Positions 16,656 to 25,212 of a stretch of 64,000 nt of DNA are shown here, in pieces. The stretch comes from an uncultured bacterium (GTDB lineage Bacteria > Bacteroidota > Bacteroidia > Bacteroidales > Marinifilaceae): positions 17,487-81,486 of the forward strand of contig CAJMSX010000007.1 of assembly GCA_905216195.1 (NCBI GenBank). The letters run 5' to 3'. The position numbers and the translations under genes were made by a program. The notes under the pieces were generated by a model. The model saw nothing but the letters and a program-made list of their open reading frames with translations, was not told where the DNA came from and did no database searches. Numbering within the stretch: the first letter of the stretch is position 1; each line of letters begins with the position of its first letter.

Positions 16656-18362
16656 TTAATGCCTATGAATGGAGGAAGATTGGGTCGGTTTTTCCAGAAT
16701 AGGCGGTAACTTCTGGGATTTGTCCTGGCGTTGCATTTCCACTTTTTTAACTAAGATCGTGGGTGCTATTGCCGTAACCGGAATACCGCCGGAATCGGCG
16801 CCGCAGGTCCCGGTGAATACCTGGGACTGACCGCCGGCACACAGAATGTTGGAAAACATGGAGAGAGGGGTTCCGATGAGATCGACTCCTCTGACCAGGC
16901 GATCCGGTCTGCCGTCGACATAAATTTCATATACTTCTACGGGTATGACGTTAAAAGAGTTTGCCATCATACGGCCGGTCATGGTAAAGCCGCCAGTTAC
17001 TTCCTTGAAAAAATAACCGAATTCTTTGCCTTGGGCTTTCGCTTCTTTGATCAGCATTTCCCGCAATTCTTGCTCGGTATACGGTTTTTTGGTTTCCACG
17101 ATCAAATTGGATTGACGGGAGGTGGGGTCGTATCCCAAATCGGCCCGGGCGTGGCCGTTGCTGTGTGGATGTTCTTCCAGAGGAGTACGCGTCATCAGGA
17201 AATCGTGCATTTTTCCATCGATTACTACATCTACCCGTCTGGCTTTTACACCCTGATCATCGAACAGATAGTGTCCGTTCAAACGTTCTCCGGCATAAAG
17301 GGTGAGAGTGGGGTCGGCATATACCTGCATATCGGCAGGAAGTACGTCTTTCCCGATCATTTTGGTGAAGGTTTGGGCATCGTCTTCTTCTTTCATCCGT
17401 TGTCCCTCGATCCGGTGACCGAAGATTTCGTGAAAGAATACGCCAGCCGCTCCGCCTGATAGTATTGCCGGGCCTGTATAAGGTTCGACGATGGGAGCTT
17501 CCCTCAATTCCAGGAGCTTCTCTACCATCTGCCGGGTTTCGGCAATGATTTTTTCGTTGGAGGGCAGGTCTGCCGGATCGTAGGCAAAATAAGAAAGAGA
17601 AAGAGGCAATTCCATACCGTCGTCCGCTTTGGTGGTGCCGCTCACAAAAATACGGGCCCGGGTCTGGTTCTGTACGACTTCCGTTCCTTCAGAATTAATG
17701 AAATATTTTCTTTGTACGATGTATTGCAGATAGGCTTCTCCTTCCAGTATGGTCGGTTGGTTCCGGAACACGGCCGAGATTTCTTTCAACCGTTTGATCC
17801 AGGCTTCCTGGTCTATTTTCAGTTTGCTTTCAGGCAGAGGAGCCTCGTAATATTTTTCTACGGGCGCTTCGCTGAAGCAGGGGGATTTGTCTTCCGCTTG
17901 TACTTTCACGGATTGTTCCGCTTTGGCTTGCTGATACATTTCTACGGCAAATTTGTAACGGGTGTTTACTTCATTCCGGATCGCTTGGCGGATAGCGGCT
18001 TCGTTGTTTTTTTCATCCAGGGGCAAAACCGCATAGGAAGGTCCGTTCCAGAAGGTTATTTTACAACCCATAGCCCTTTTTTTAAAATTATCGAATTCGG
18101 GACTTCCGATGCGTACCTGAGGAACCAGCGTTCTTTCGTGGGTGAATTTATTTTCCGTCAATACTCCGAAGCAGGTTGTAATCCGGGTTGCATATTCGTC
18201 TACCATCCGATAGTTCATATGGTAAGGAGGGAATTCGGCTTGTTTCAGCTGGGTCATTTCATGCCGGAGTTCGTTTTTCAACAGGCCGAGCAACCGGTCT
18301 TGTCCCCGTAGGGCGGGACAACAGAGGACCGTTAATAGTATTCCTGTAATTAAATTGCGCAT
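16656..18362 (-). CDS. TldD-like metalloprotease with signal peptide
   Basis: 568 aa, signal peptide ending ALRGQ. The metal-binding motif HEIFGH is intact (His311, Glu312, His316) in the sequence GVFFHEIFGHRIEG, and the C-terminal Cys region (ILCAGGQSQ, GTCGADSGG) matches TldD. It is the catalytic partner of the adjoining TldE-like protein. Cleaves peptides in the TldE-enclosed chamber according to the E. coli structure. A secreted location is predicted from the signal peptide. First gene of the pair; promoter not seen. Confidence 0.85.
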   Translation of the reverse strand: MRNLITGILLTVLCCPALRGQDRLLGLLKNELRHEMTQLKQAEFPPYHMNYRMVDEYATRITTCFGVLTENKFTHERTLVPQVRIGSPEFDNFKKRAMGCKITFWNGPSYAVLPLDEKNNEAAIRQAIRNEVNTRYKFAVEMYQQAKAEQSVKVQAEDKSPCFSEAPVEKYYEAPLPESKLKIDQEAWIKRLKEISAVFRNQPTILEGEAYLQYIVQRKYFINSEGTEVVQNQTRARIFVSGTTKADDGMELPLSLSYFAYDPADLPSNEKIIAETRQMVEKLLELREAPIVEPYTGPAILSGGAAGVFFHEIFGHRIEGQRMKEEDDAQTFTKMIGKDVLPADMQVYADPTLTLYAGERLNGHYLFDDQGVKARRVDVVIDGKMHDFLMTRTPLEEHPHSNGHARADLGYDPTSRQSNLIVETKKPYTEQELREMLIKEAKAQGKEFGYFFKEVTGGFTMTGRMMANSFNVIPVEVYEIYVDGRPDRLVRGVDLIGTPLSMFSNILCAGGQSQVFTGTCGADSGGIPVTAIAPTILVKKVEMQRQDKSQKLPPILEKPTQSSSIHRH

Positions 18363-18401
18363 TTTGTTATTTTTTGGAGTTTGTACTGTAAATCTCTGGG
18401 A

Positions 18402-18428
18402 GAGTTTTATTCCAACGAATGAAAACTC
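18402..18428 (-). repeat. Short hairpin GAGTTTT/AAAACTC between lipoprotein and tldD
   Basis: 7-bp inverted repeat, loop 13 nt, in the 95-nt space after the lipoprotein gene stop. No T-run follows on the minus strand, so termination is doubtful. Confidence 0.3.
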
Positions 18429-18457
18429 ATCCCGGGAAGAAATTCTGGGAGTTGTTT

Positions 18458-19711
18458 CTATTGTCGTTTAAAAGTGAATACCAAGGGATAAAAATCTTTC
18501 ATGGGGTAATTCAGCCATTCTTCGTCGAGGCTGGATAGCATGTCTTCATAGCTCAGGACGAGAAAATCCGTGGGGAGATAATCGACAATTCTGACTTCCA
18601 GCAGGTCTTTCGATTCATCCGGGAATCTGAAGCCGATCATTGCTTTTTTCTCCGTGGTATGAGAAGGAGAGAAGTTTACATTGGCTTTGGTAGCCATTAC
18701 CCAGGTAATTTTCCCGTCTATCATATCTTGTTCCATCAGTGTCTCCTCGGTTTCGTTGAGGTAATTCAGGCTGCAATTCCGGAAATAGTTGGCCAGGTCT
18801 CCGGTGAGATTGACGATCAGGGAATCGGCTTCTTCGGAAAGGATCCGAATGCTCCCGGAAGAGGTGTTGTTATCCGGAAGATTAACCATATCTTCGGGAT
18901 AGCTTACCCACCAACTGAAATAATCCATGCTGAGGAATTCATTGTTATAGATCCAATCGCCTCTCATATCCGAAAGAATATTCGGGGCTACGATTTGTAC
19001 GCTTATGCTTCCGTAATTACCGGCATGGACCCCACTGTTTTCGGTTACGGCAATTTGGATGTTATCACATCCTTCTTCCAATGCGATATAATCCAGTATG
19101 ATACTGCCTTCGTCCTGACCGGCCGGGACTATAAATTCTCCGGCATTGTCTTTTACGGCATAATGCGTTCCGGCAGCGGCCGTTCCGGCAAGCGTGAACG
19201 GAAGGTGTAAATCCGTGGCCGAAGACCAGGGATTTCCCTCGCTGTCCGTCACTTTGATTCTTATCAGCCGGGAATCGTATAAGTCCGTATTTTCCCGGGT
19301 GAAACTGTAAATAACGGATTGACGCGCTTCAACCGAGATGGTTGCAGAGGTATTTTCTGTCATTTCGAAACCGTTCGCCGGAATAAGTGAAAGTTGAATG
19401 GAACGATCTTTCACATAGTTTTCTTTAGGGGTAATTTGTATCCGGGCTGTCCGGGTCGCCGGAAGAAAAACGAACTGATGATCGGAAATGATATAATCTT
19501 CGTTTTCTATGGCCGTTCCCGATAGCCGAAAATCTATGGCAGTGAGTCCACGCATGTTTTCCGAGGCATTCAATGTAATTTCCAGAGGCGCATCGGCTTT
19601 TAACGTGTAGGTAGGATTACCGAGAGATAAAGTGACCGGACCGTCGTCGTCGTCGTCACAAGCTGCAAACAGCCAAAGGCTGGCCAGCAAGAAGAAATAA
19701 ATTTTTTTCAT
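18458..19711 (-). CDS. Surface lipoprotein with Calx-beta-like repeats
   Basis: Lipobox FAAC (Cys18) followed by DDDDDG. Two beta-sandwich-like repeats: about 25-125 (GTAIENEDYIISDH...ARIQITP) and 130-240 (GTAAAGTHYAVKDN...GSIILDYI). These resemble the Calx-beta/DUF4843-type pattern common in Bacteroidetes lipoproteins. The C-terminal ~170 residues begin MRGDWIYNNEF and look like a lipocalin-like or other beta domain with no family I recognise. Function unknown. A TAATTTTG promoter element lies 117 bp upstream. It is 95 nt ahead of the tldD-like gene and may be transcribed with it. Confidence 0.65.
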   Translation of the reverse strand: MKKIYFFLLASLWLFAACDDDDDGPVTLSLGNPTYTLKADAPLEITLNASENMRGLTAIDFRLSGTAIENEDYIISDHQFVFLPATRTARIQITPKENYVKDRSIQLSLIPANGFEMTENTSATISVEARQSVIYSFTRENTDLYDSRLIRIKVTDSEGNPWSSATDLHLPFTLAGTAAAGTHYAVKDNAGEFIVPAGQDEGSIILDYIALEEGCDNIQIAVTENSGVHAGNYGSISVQIVAPNILSDMRGDWIYNNEFLSMDYFSWWVSYPEDMVNLPDNNTSSGSIRILSEEADSLIVNLTGDLANYFRNCSLNYLNETEETLMEQDMIDGKITWVMATKANVNFSPSHTTEKKAMIGFRFPDESKDLLEVRIVDYLPTDFLVLSYEDMLSSLDEEWLNYPMKDFYPLVFTFKRQ

Positions 19712-19827
19712 AGTCGCACATTTTAGTAGTTATTACACCCTGAATTTTTCTTAGGTAGAAAAAGGGTTCTTTATTGTATAGACAAGTGAAGAACTGAAAA
19801 CTTGCGCTAATAAGTGTAATTTTAGAT

Positions 19828-19835
19828 CAAAATTA
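19828..19835 (-). promoter_or_regulatory. Putative -7 element TAATTTTG for the Calx-beta-like lipoprotein
   Basis: Matches TAnnTTTG on the minus strand; predicted leader about 110 nt to ATG 19711. Confidence 0.45.
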
Positions 19836-19920
19836 TTCCAATCTATATGCAAATGAGACGATTGCAGCGTTTTTTTATTTTACTATCCTGCATCTAGGAG
19901 GAGAAAAGGCGAAATTTGTA

Positions 19921-19928
19921 TAGATTTG
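19921..19928 (+). promoter_or_regulatory. Putative -7 element TAGATTTG for the YgbA_NO gene
   Basis: TAnnTTTG match 40 bp upstream of ATG 19968. Confidence 0.5.
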
Positions 19929-19967
19929 TGAGATCAAAGTTTACTTTAGGGTGGAAAAAGAAAAGAT

Positions 19968-20267
19968 ATGTCAGCATCCCGTATTACTCAGGAAAAAGAA
20001 ACTGTCGAACGAATGATTCGTTTGTATTGCCGAAAAAAAGAAGGGCGGGAGTCGCTTTACGCAGATTGTCGGTCTTTGTTGGCCTATGCGTGGGAGCGTT
20101 TGGAAAAATGTCCTTTCGGAGAACGGAAATCGGCTTGCAAACGTTGTTCGGTGCATTGTTATCGGTCCGACATGCGGGAGCGAATGCGCCGGATTATGCG
20201 TTTCTCCGGACCGCGGCTTTTGTTTTATCACCCCGGAGACCTCTGGCGTCACTGGTTTCGCCATTAA
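19968..20267 (+). CDS. YgbA_NO family protein (nitric/nitrous oxide-stimulated promoter family)
   Basis: 99 aa. Carries the family signature: CPFGERKSACKRCSVHCY, then MRERMRRIMRFSGPR and LFYHPGDLWRHW. Four closely placed Cys suggest a metal or Fe-S site. In E. coli ygbA is a NsrR-controlled, NO-induced gene that helps recovery from nitrosative stress; the biochemical role is unknown. Monocistronic with its own -7 element. An NO-responsive operator (for example an HcpR site) is not evident to me upstream. Confidence 0.85.
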   Translation: MSASRITQEKETVERMIRLYCRKKEGRESLYADCRSLLAYAWERLEKCPFGERKSACKRCSVHCYRSDMRERMRRIMRFSGPRLLFYHPGDLWRHWFRH

Positions 20268-20749
20268 AGAAGACCGATTTTTAAAGGCCCGTATTATAGA
20301 AATTATACAGCCTCTTTTACGAAAAGTTCGTGCCTCCAATCTTGATAACTTCTGGGAAAGGGTGTTTCAGGAAGATGCAAGGGAGAAAGGGTAAGTTTTC
20401 GATGGAAATTTCCCTTTAAGGAAACAGGAATGGAAAATTTAATCGTTTATTTTCTATTTTATGAGAAAAAATTCTTCGTAATGCTTTTTCTTTATCTTTT
20501 TTCTATTTAAATTAAAAATATTGATTTTCAGTTGAGTACGTTATTTTAAAGAGAATTTGTAGGTATATAAAATTGTTATAATGCAAATTTGAATGAATGT
20601 TATAAATAAATTTCTTGAAAATAATTTGGATAATTAACAAATATGTTTTTACTTTGCTAAGCAAAACAAATAATTAGCACAGTTATTTTGAAATTTTGAT
20701 TTGCAAAATAACAGTTATAGTTTGAAAATGGTATGTTTTAGATGTTTTG

Positions 20750-20757
20750 TATGTTTG
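20750..20757 (+). promoter_or_regulatory. Putative -7 element TATGTTTG for candidate small RNA
   Basis: Consensus TAnnTTTG in an AT-rich stretch; a TTTG at 20721 is 25 nt upstream, wider than the usual 19-21. Predicted start about 20760-20764. Confidence 0.45.
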
Positions 20758-20759
20758 CA

Positions 20760-20915
20760 GGCTCTTTTGGATGTGGTTAGAGAGGAAAATTCTTAAAGAG
20801 CCTGCTTTGACAGGGATGAATTTTGATTAAAATCAATTTTTTTTGGGACAAGTCATGTTACTTGGTGTTAACCGACGGCTCTTGGGGACATTTATGTAGC
20901 CGTCGGCTTTTTTTT
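20760..20915 (+). ncRNA. Candidate structured small RNA or orphan leader
   Basis: A predicted transcript of about 155 nt runs from the TATGTTTG element to a strong terminator. Structure seen by eye: 11-bp inverted repeat GCAGGCTCTTT (20757-20767) with AAAGAGCCTGC (20795-20805), the first few bases of which may precede the start site. Then TTGATT/AATCAA (20823-20836) and CAAGT/ACTTG (20849-20864), then the terminator stem. No ORF of note inside. I cannot assign a known family (6S RNA, tmRNA, SRP RNA or a riboswitch were considered without support). The next gene is 390 nt downstream, past the terminator. Confidence 0.4.
20872..20915 (+). terminator. Strong intrinsic terminator of the candidate small RNA
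   Basis: 9-bp perfect stem CCGACGGCT / AGCCGTCGG, 17-nt loop, followed by C and eight T. Confidence 0.85.
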
Positions 20916-21190
20916 GAGTAGAACCGATTTCTTTTTCGGGTATGCTTCCTCCTTCCGGCTCTCTCTTCTTGGAGTCGCTTCGAATCACCTCTGTTTTTCC
21001 GGTTTCCCGACCGGTTTTGGGTTTAGATAAACGGAAGCGTTTATATTGGAAATATTTCCGGTATTTCACAGCCGGTCCGGAGAGAGCAGGCGGGGAGAGC
21101 GGATTTTTTGCTTTTCCGTGGACCGGATGTTTTGAGAAAAGAGGCACGGTAAAGTTTTTTAAAACGGCTTTTCGCTTTATCGGAAAACAG

Positions 21191-21198
21191 TAATTTTG
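21191..21198 (+). promoter_or_regulatory. Putative -7 element TAATTTTG for the HD hydrolase
   Basis: TAnnTTTG match, about 100-nt leader before ATG 21304. Confidence 0.45.
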
Positions 21199-21303
21199 CA
21201 GAATCGGAAGGATTTCCGGAAAGAGGGGATGTAACTTTCCGGTTGTTTGGAAGTATAAGGAGCGGGTGAAGGAAAAAGAGGGTATGTTTTAAAAAGAAAC
21301 GAT

Positions 21304-21981
21304 ATGGAAAATAAGAAGATGAAAGTGACTTTTGAAGAAATCCGAAACCATACAGAGGTGAAATGTTATATTTCCCAGGCCGATAAGGCCTTGGGAGCCA
21401 TGGGGTATACCGAGCATTCTTTTGCGCATGTGGTAAAGACGGCAGAAACCGCCGAAAATATATTACTTACGTTAGGGTATCCTGCCCGGGAGGCGGAATT
21501 AGCGAAAATAGCCGGTTACATTCACGATATCGGAAACATCGTCAACCGGATCGACCATGCGCAGAGCGGGGCGATTCTGGCATTTCATCTGCTGGAGAAG
21601 GCAGGGATGGAGCCGGATGAAATTGCTCAGGTCGTCAGTGCAATCGGTAATCACGATGAAAGTACTGCTACAGCGGTCAATCCTATTGCCGCCGCTCTTA
21701 TCCTGGCTGATAAAACGGATGTGCGTCGTAGTCGGGTAAGAAACCGGGATTTTGCTAATTTCGATATACACGACCGGGTGAATTATGCGGTGGAAGAATC
21801 GAAGATTTATTTTAATGCAGACCATTCAGCGGTGATCCTGGAATTAAAGATCGATACGGCCATATCGGCCGTTATGGATTATTTCGAAATTTTTTTAGGA
21901 CGGATGATGCTGAGCCGGAAAGCTGCCGAATATTTGAATATCCGGTTTGAGTTGATTATTAACGGTCAACGCTTGTTGTAA
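21304..21981 (+). CDS. HD-domain metal-dependent phosphohydrolase
   Basis: 225 aa. The HD superfamily pattern is complete: His42 (FAHVV), His74-Asp75 (IHDIGN), His117-Asp118 (NHDES) and Asp136 (LADKTD), spread over residues 30-150. Such proteins hydrolyse phosphate esters of nucleotides or cyclic dinucleotides using two metals; the substrate cannot be deduced. The C-terminal ~70 residues (DHSAVILELKIDTAISAVMDY) form an extra alpha/beta segment. Monocistronic. Confidence 0.8.
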   Translation: MENKKMKVTFEEIRNHTEVKCYISQADKALGAMGYTEHSFAHVVKTAETAENILLTLGYPAREAELAKIAGYIHDIGNIVNRIDHAQSGAILAFHLLEKAGMEPDEIAQVVSAIGNHDESTATAVNPIAAALILADKTDVRRSRVRNRDFANFDIHDRVNYAVEESKIYFNADHSAVILELKIDTAISAVMDYFEIFLGRMMLSRKAAEYLNIRFELIINGQRLL

Positions 21982-22134
21982 AAGTGGACTAGCGGAGACC
22001 GGAGATGGTTTGAGCCGGGAAAGTGGACGGGAATGGGTGGGGAAAATGAAAATTTATCGATTTATATTGCATAAAAATGCAGGATTCTTATCAATAATTC
22101 CGGTCTTTTTTTTCATATTTGCATCTGTTTACCA

Positions 22135-23370
22135 ATGCTGAACACTATGAAAATAAAGACTCTTTTTTTGACTGCCGTTTTGTTTTTTGGTCCGGGTTAT
22201 TTCCTTTGGGCTTGTACTTCGGCCATTATAACGGGAAAAGCAACCCCGGACGGACGGCCTTTGATGTGGAAACACCGGGATACCGGCACGGATTGGAACC
22301 ACATCGCTTTTTTCCGGGGAGAGAAGTATGCTTTTTCCGGTTTAATCAATAGTGACGATCATACCGGGGATGTATGGACGGGTATGAACGAAGCCGGTTT
22401 TGCTATTATGAATACGGCTTCCTATAATTTAAAAGATGACGATGTAAAAGAGATGGACGGGGAAGGCCGGCTGATGCGTTTGGCTTTGGGGGTATGTAAA
22501 GACGTGAAGGATTTTGAACATTTTCTGGATACCTTAAGCCGTCCGATGCGGGTGGAAGCTAATTTTGGAGTGATAGACGCTTTCGGTGGTGCAGCTTATT
22601 ATGAAACTAACAATACCCGGTATATAAAGAGGGATGCCAATGACCCGGCTTTGGCACCGGAAGGGTATTTGATCTATACGAATTTTTCTTTTCACGGCCG
22701 GAAAGACGAAGGATTGGGATATGTGCGTTATCATACGGCGGAGATGCTGTTTCATACCTTTGAGAAGGAAGATTTCACTCCGGCGGTAATTTTGTCCCGT
22801 TGTTCGCGTTCTTTTTTGAACTCTCTGTTGGGATATGACTTGAAGGACGATGAATTCAGCCCCAACCGGGCTAACGGTTTTTGTGTGGAACAGGATTATA
22901 TTCCCCGGAAAGAAAGCTCTGCTTCTTTGGTGATCCAGGGGGTAAAACCGGGGATGAATCCGGAGTTGACTACGATGTGGACGGTTCTGGGTTATCCTCC
23001 GGCCTCCGTGGCTTTGCCCGTATGGGTAAAAACGGCTGAAGATATACCGGTTTTATTGGCTGCTTCGAAAGAGACGGGCCATGCTCCTTTGTGTGAGAAG
23101 GCTGTCGAACTGGAACAACAAATTTTTCCGGTGAAGCGGGGAAACGGGAAGAAATATATTCATTGGAAATTACTTTATAATGGAGAACAAATTGGAATTA
23201 TGCAACGTATTCAGGCTGTGGAGGATCGGATATTTACCTTGTTTCAGAAGAAAGAGGCGGAGTGGCAGCGGGAGAATCGTCTGAACCCGAAAGAGGTGCA
23301 GGAATTATACCGGGAAGCGACGGCTATAATTGAAAAGGCTTACCAAAAGGATTTTAATTTGAGGTTTTAG
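22135..23370 (+). CDS. Exported Ntn-type (C45/linear amide) hydrolase
   Basis: The signal peptide ends ...FLWA and the next residue is Cys27, followed by TSAIITGKATPDGRPLMWKHRD. This is the N-terminal-nucleophile pattern of C45/choloylglycine-type hydrolases, in which Cys becomes the catalytic residue on cleavage. The WTGMNEAGFAIMNTAS segment (about 80-95) is a further hallmark. Expected activity is hydrolysis or acyl transfer at linear amide bonds; the substrate is unknown. Cys27 could be read as a lipobox, but AxAC without a downstream Asp/Ser-rich tether and the Ntn pattern favour a nucleophile. A second ATG at 22147 would shorten the signal by four residues. Confidence 0.75.
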   Translation: MLNTMKIKTLFLTAVLFFGPGYFLWACTSAIITGKATPDGRPLMWKHRDTGTDWNHIAFFRGEKYAFSGLINSDDHTGDVWTGMNEAGFAIMNTASYNLKDDDVKEMDGEGRLMRLALGVCKDVKDFEHFLDTLSRPMRVEANFGVIDAFGGAAYYETNNTRYIKRDANDPALAPEGYLIYTNFSFHGRKDEGLGYVRYHTAEMLFHTFEKEDFTPAVILSRCSRSFLNSLLGYDLKDDEFSPNRANGFCVEQDYIPRKESSASLVIQGVKPGMNPELTTMWTVLGYPPASVALPVWVKTAEDIPVLLAASKETGHAPLCEKAVELEQQIFPVKRGNGKKYIHWKLLYNGEQIGIMQRIQAVEDRIFTLFQKKEAEWQRENRLNPKEVQELYREATAIIEKAYQKDFNLRF

Positions 23371-23407
23371 TGTTTGCGGAAAAGGAATAAATCGTTTTCG
23401 CACAGGA

Positions 23408-23445
23408 AAGGAAGTGTCTGAAGTAGATCGGTCACTTCCTTTTTG
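23408..23445 (+). terminator. Intrinsic terminator after the Ntn hydrolase
   Basis: 8-bp stem AGGAAGTG / CACTTCCT, 16-nt loop, followed by TTTTT, 38 nt after the stop. Confidence 0.75.
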
Positions 23446-23676
23446 TGTATGTCTTTACCGACAGCTCCCAACAAGTATTTTTTCTACAAAAGGTGGTGTC
23501 GCACACTTTTTTATGCATAGCGGCCTTTAGGTTTTTTTTGAAGCAGTTAAAAAAGAAAGGGAGATTCCGCGGATAGGCTGAGTCTGGTTCAACCCGCCTG
23601 AAAAGCGAATAAACCGGTTTTCCCCAGCGAATAAATATTTTTAGGGAGAAGGGTGACAAGGTGTCTTTTATCTGCT

Positions 23677-23684
23677 TATGTTTG
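23677..23684 (+). promoter_or_regulatory. Putative -7 element TATGTTTG for the acetyltransferase
   Basis: TAnnTTTG match 62 bp before ATG 23746. Confidence 0.5.
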
Positions 23685-23745
23685 TAGCGTTTTTCGATAA
23701 AAACCATTTAGAGCAAGGAGAAATCCCGGAAGGGATTGACAAGTT

Positions 23746-24348
23746 ATGAAAACGAGCGGTATTGATGTGTCCCGACCGATCAAAGGGGGACAGGAGTTCT
23801 TTACATGGCCGAAAAAAGAAAAGTGTATCCGGATGGAAGGAAAAGGATATGCGATTCGGGAATGGCGTTTTTCGGATTGTGAATCTTTGGCTTTTCAGGC
23901 CAATAACGGAAAGATTTGGGAAAATGTTATGGATCATTTTCCTCATCCTTATACCCGTCGGGATGCTATGAATTATATCCGCATGGTGCGTGCCATGCCG
24001 GGACCTCCGATGCGTTTTGCCATTGAAATAGACGGAAAAGCGGCGGGAAGTATCGGTTTCAGTTCGGAAGGGGACATCGAAAGAGTGACGGCGGAAATCG
24101 GTTATTGGTTGGGAGAAGAATATTGGGGAAGGGGGATTATGTCCGGCGTGGTGGAGCAAACCGCTCGTTACGCTTTTGCCACTTTCCCTTTCGGGAAACT
24201 GTTCGCTTATGTGTTCGATTATAATACAGCTTCTATGAAGGTATTGGAACATGCCGGCTTTAAGCTGGAGGCGGTGTTGCACAAAGCCGCCATAAAAAAC
24301 AATCGGCTGATCGATTTTTATTATTTTAGCAAGATGAGGGAAGATTGA
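23746..24348 (+). CDS. GNAT-family N-acetyltransferase (RimJ/RimL-like)
   Basis: The domain begins at about residue 30 (GYAIREWRFSDCESL). The acetyl-CoA-binding segment YWLGEEYWGRGIMSGVVEQ and the closing NTASMKVLEHAGFK motif are typical of RimJ/RimL acetyltransferases acting on protein N termini or small molecules. The first 29 residues have no family match, so ATG 23833 is an alternative start; the predicted transcript includes both. Convergent with yaaA, 31 nt between stops. Confidence 0.85.
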   Translation: MKTSGIDVSRPIKGGQEFFTWPKKEKCIRMEGKGYAIREWRFSDCESLAFQANNGKIWENVMDHFPHPYTRRDAMNYIRMVRAMPGPPMRFAIEIDGKAAGSIGFSSEGDIERVTAEIGYWLGEEYWGRGIMSGVVEQTARYAFATFPFGKLFAYVFDYNTASMKVLEHAGFKLEAVLHKAAIKNNRLIDFYYFSKMRED

Positions 24349-24379
24349 CCGGGCCTGTCGTTGTTTTCTGCTCAGACGG

Positions 24380-25141
24380 TTATTTTACGAATATGTAGTG
24401 GTTTTCGTCGGAAAGTTTTTCGCAAAATGCGAAACCGTCCCACTGAAACCGACGGATTTGTTCCGGTTTTTCGAGTCGGTTCATCAAGATGTAGCGGGTC
24501 ATTTCTCCCCGGGCCATTTTGGCATACGTGCGGATCGTTTCATATTTACCTTTCCGGTATTCTTTAAATTCAGGGGTAAGGATACGCACTTTTTCTTTTA
24601 TCTTTTCCATTTGAAGTGAGCCGAGTATATCCAGACTGGCCAGGTTTACGAGTATTCCTCCCGCTTTGTGGACGTCCTGTATCAAAGGATCGGTCAGTTT
24701 GGGCAACCAATATTCATACAGGTTATTTTCCTGCATTCCTTTGATTTTGATTTTAAATGCGATACGATAAGCTTTGATCAGGTCGAGCGGCCGTAAGATG
24801 CCGTATAAGGTCGAGATGATGCGAAGATGTTTCTGGGCATAGCTGAAATCGGCGGAGGTGAAAGTCTGGGGACGAATGTGCTGAAATACACTGCCGGCAT
24901 AAGCCAAAAGAGCGGGTTTTACCGGAGTAGCCGGGTGGTCGAAATCCCGGTACCTTTCATAGTTAATATCGGTTAGCTTGTTACTGATCTGCAAAAGTAT
25001 CTGAAGTTGTTCCCGGGAGTATTCCTGGATTTTGGAAGCGATAAATTCGGCATCTTTTTCATAGAAAGGTTTTGTTCCCGCCGGGGTGTTTTCTCCTCCG
25101 GTCATATCCATGGTTTTGGCGGGAGAAAGGATGATTAACAT
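24380..25141 (-). CDS. yaaA: YaaA family peroxide-stress protein
   Basis: 253 aa, normal family length. Conserved blocks are visible: LIILSPAKTMD at the N terminus, PALLAYAGSVFQHI, ISTLYGILRPLDLI, YWLPKLTD, LVNLASLDIL and the C-terminal GEMTRYI/FQWDGF. E. coli YaaA limits free iron and DNA damage during hydrogen peroxide stress. Monocistronic, cytoplasmic. Family assignment is secure; the function here is by homology. Confidence 0.93.
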   Translation of the reverse strand: MLIILSPAKTMDMTGGENTPAGTKPFYEKDAEFIASKIQEYSREQLQILLQISNKLTDINYERYRDFDHPATPVKPALLAYAGSVFQHIRPQTFTSADFSYAQKHLRIISTLYGILRPLDLIKAYRIAFKIKIKGMQENNLYEYWLPKLTDPLIQDVHKAGGILVNLASLDILGSLQMEKIKEKVRILTPEFKEYRKGKYETIRTYAKMARGEMTRYILMNRLEKPEQIRRFQWDGFAFCEKLSDENHYIFVK

Positions 25142-25212
25142 AAGGGTTTGTAGTTAGAAAATGTGTTTTCACCAAGGTAAGACAAAGAATGGGAAAGAAG
25201 AAAGTGCCGCTT

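Larger units (their letters stand above)
20268..21303. other. Long intergenic region, AT-rich, holding a candidate RNA gene
   Basis: About 1 kb without a credible protein gene. 20395-20750 is very AT-rich. 20757-20915 holds three inverted repeats ending in a strong terminator (listed separately). 20920-21190 is GC-richer, with short ORFs on both strands that lack family features. A -7 element for the HD gene sits at 21191. Confidence 0.6.
23371..23745. other. Intergenic region before the acetyltransferase
   Basis: 375 bp: terminator at 23408-23445, then non-coding AT-rich sequence with a -7 element at 23677. Nothing else recognised. Confidence 0.6.

Noticed and set aside
20833..21193. 104-aa minus and 83-aa plus ORFs in the 1-kb gap
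   Set aside because: Low-complexity Lys/Arg/Ser/Pro-rich translations, no promoter or family features; one runs through the terminator hairpin.
23668..24282. 204-aa minus-strand ORF
   Set aside because: Shadow of the GNAT gene, whose acetyl-CoA motif is convincing.
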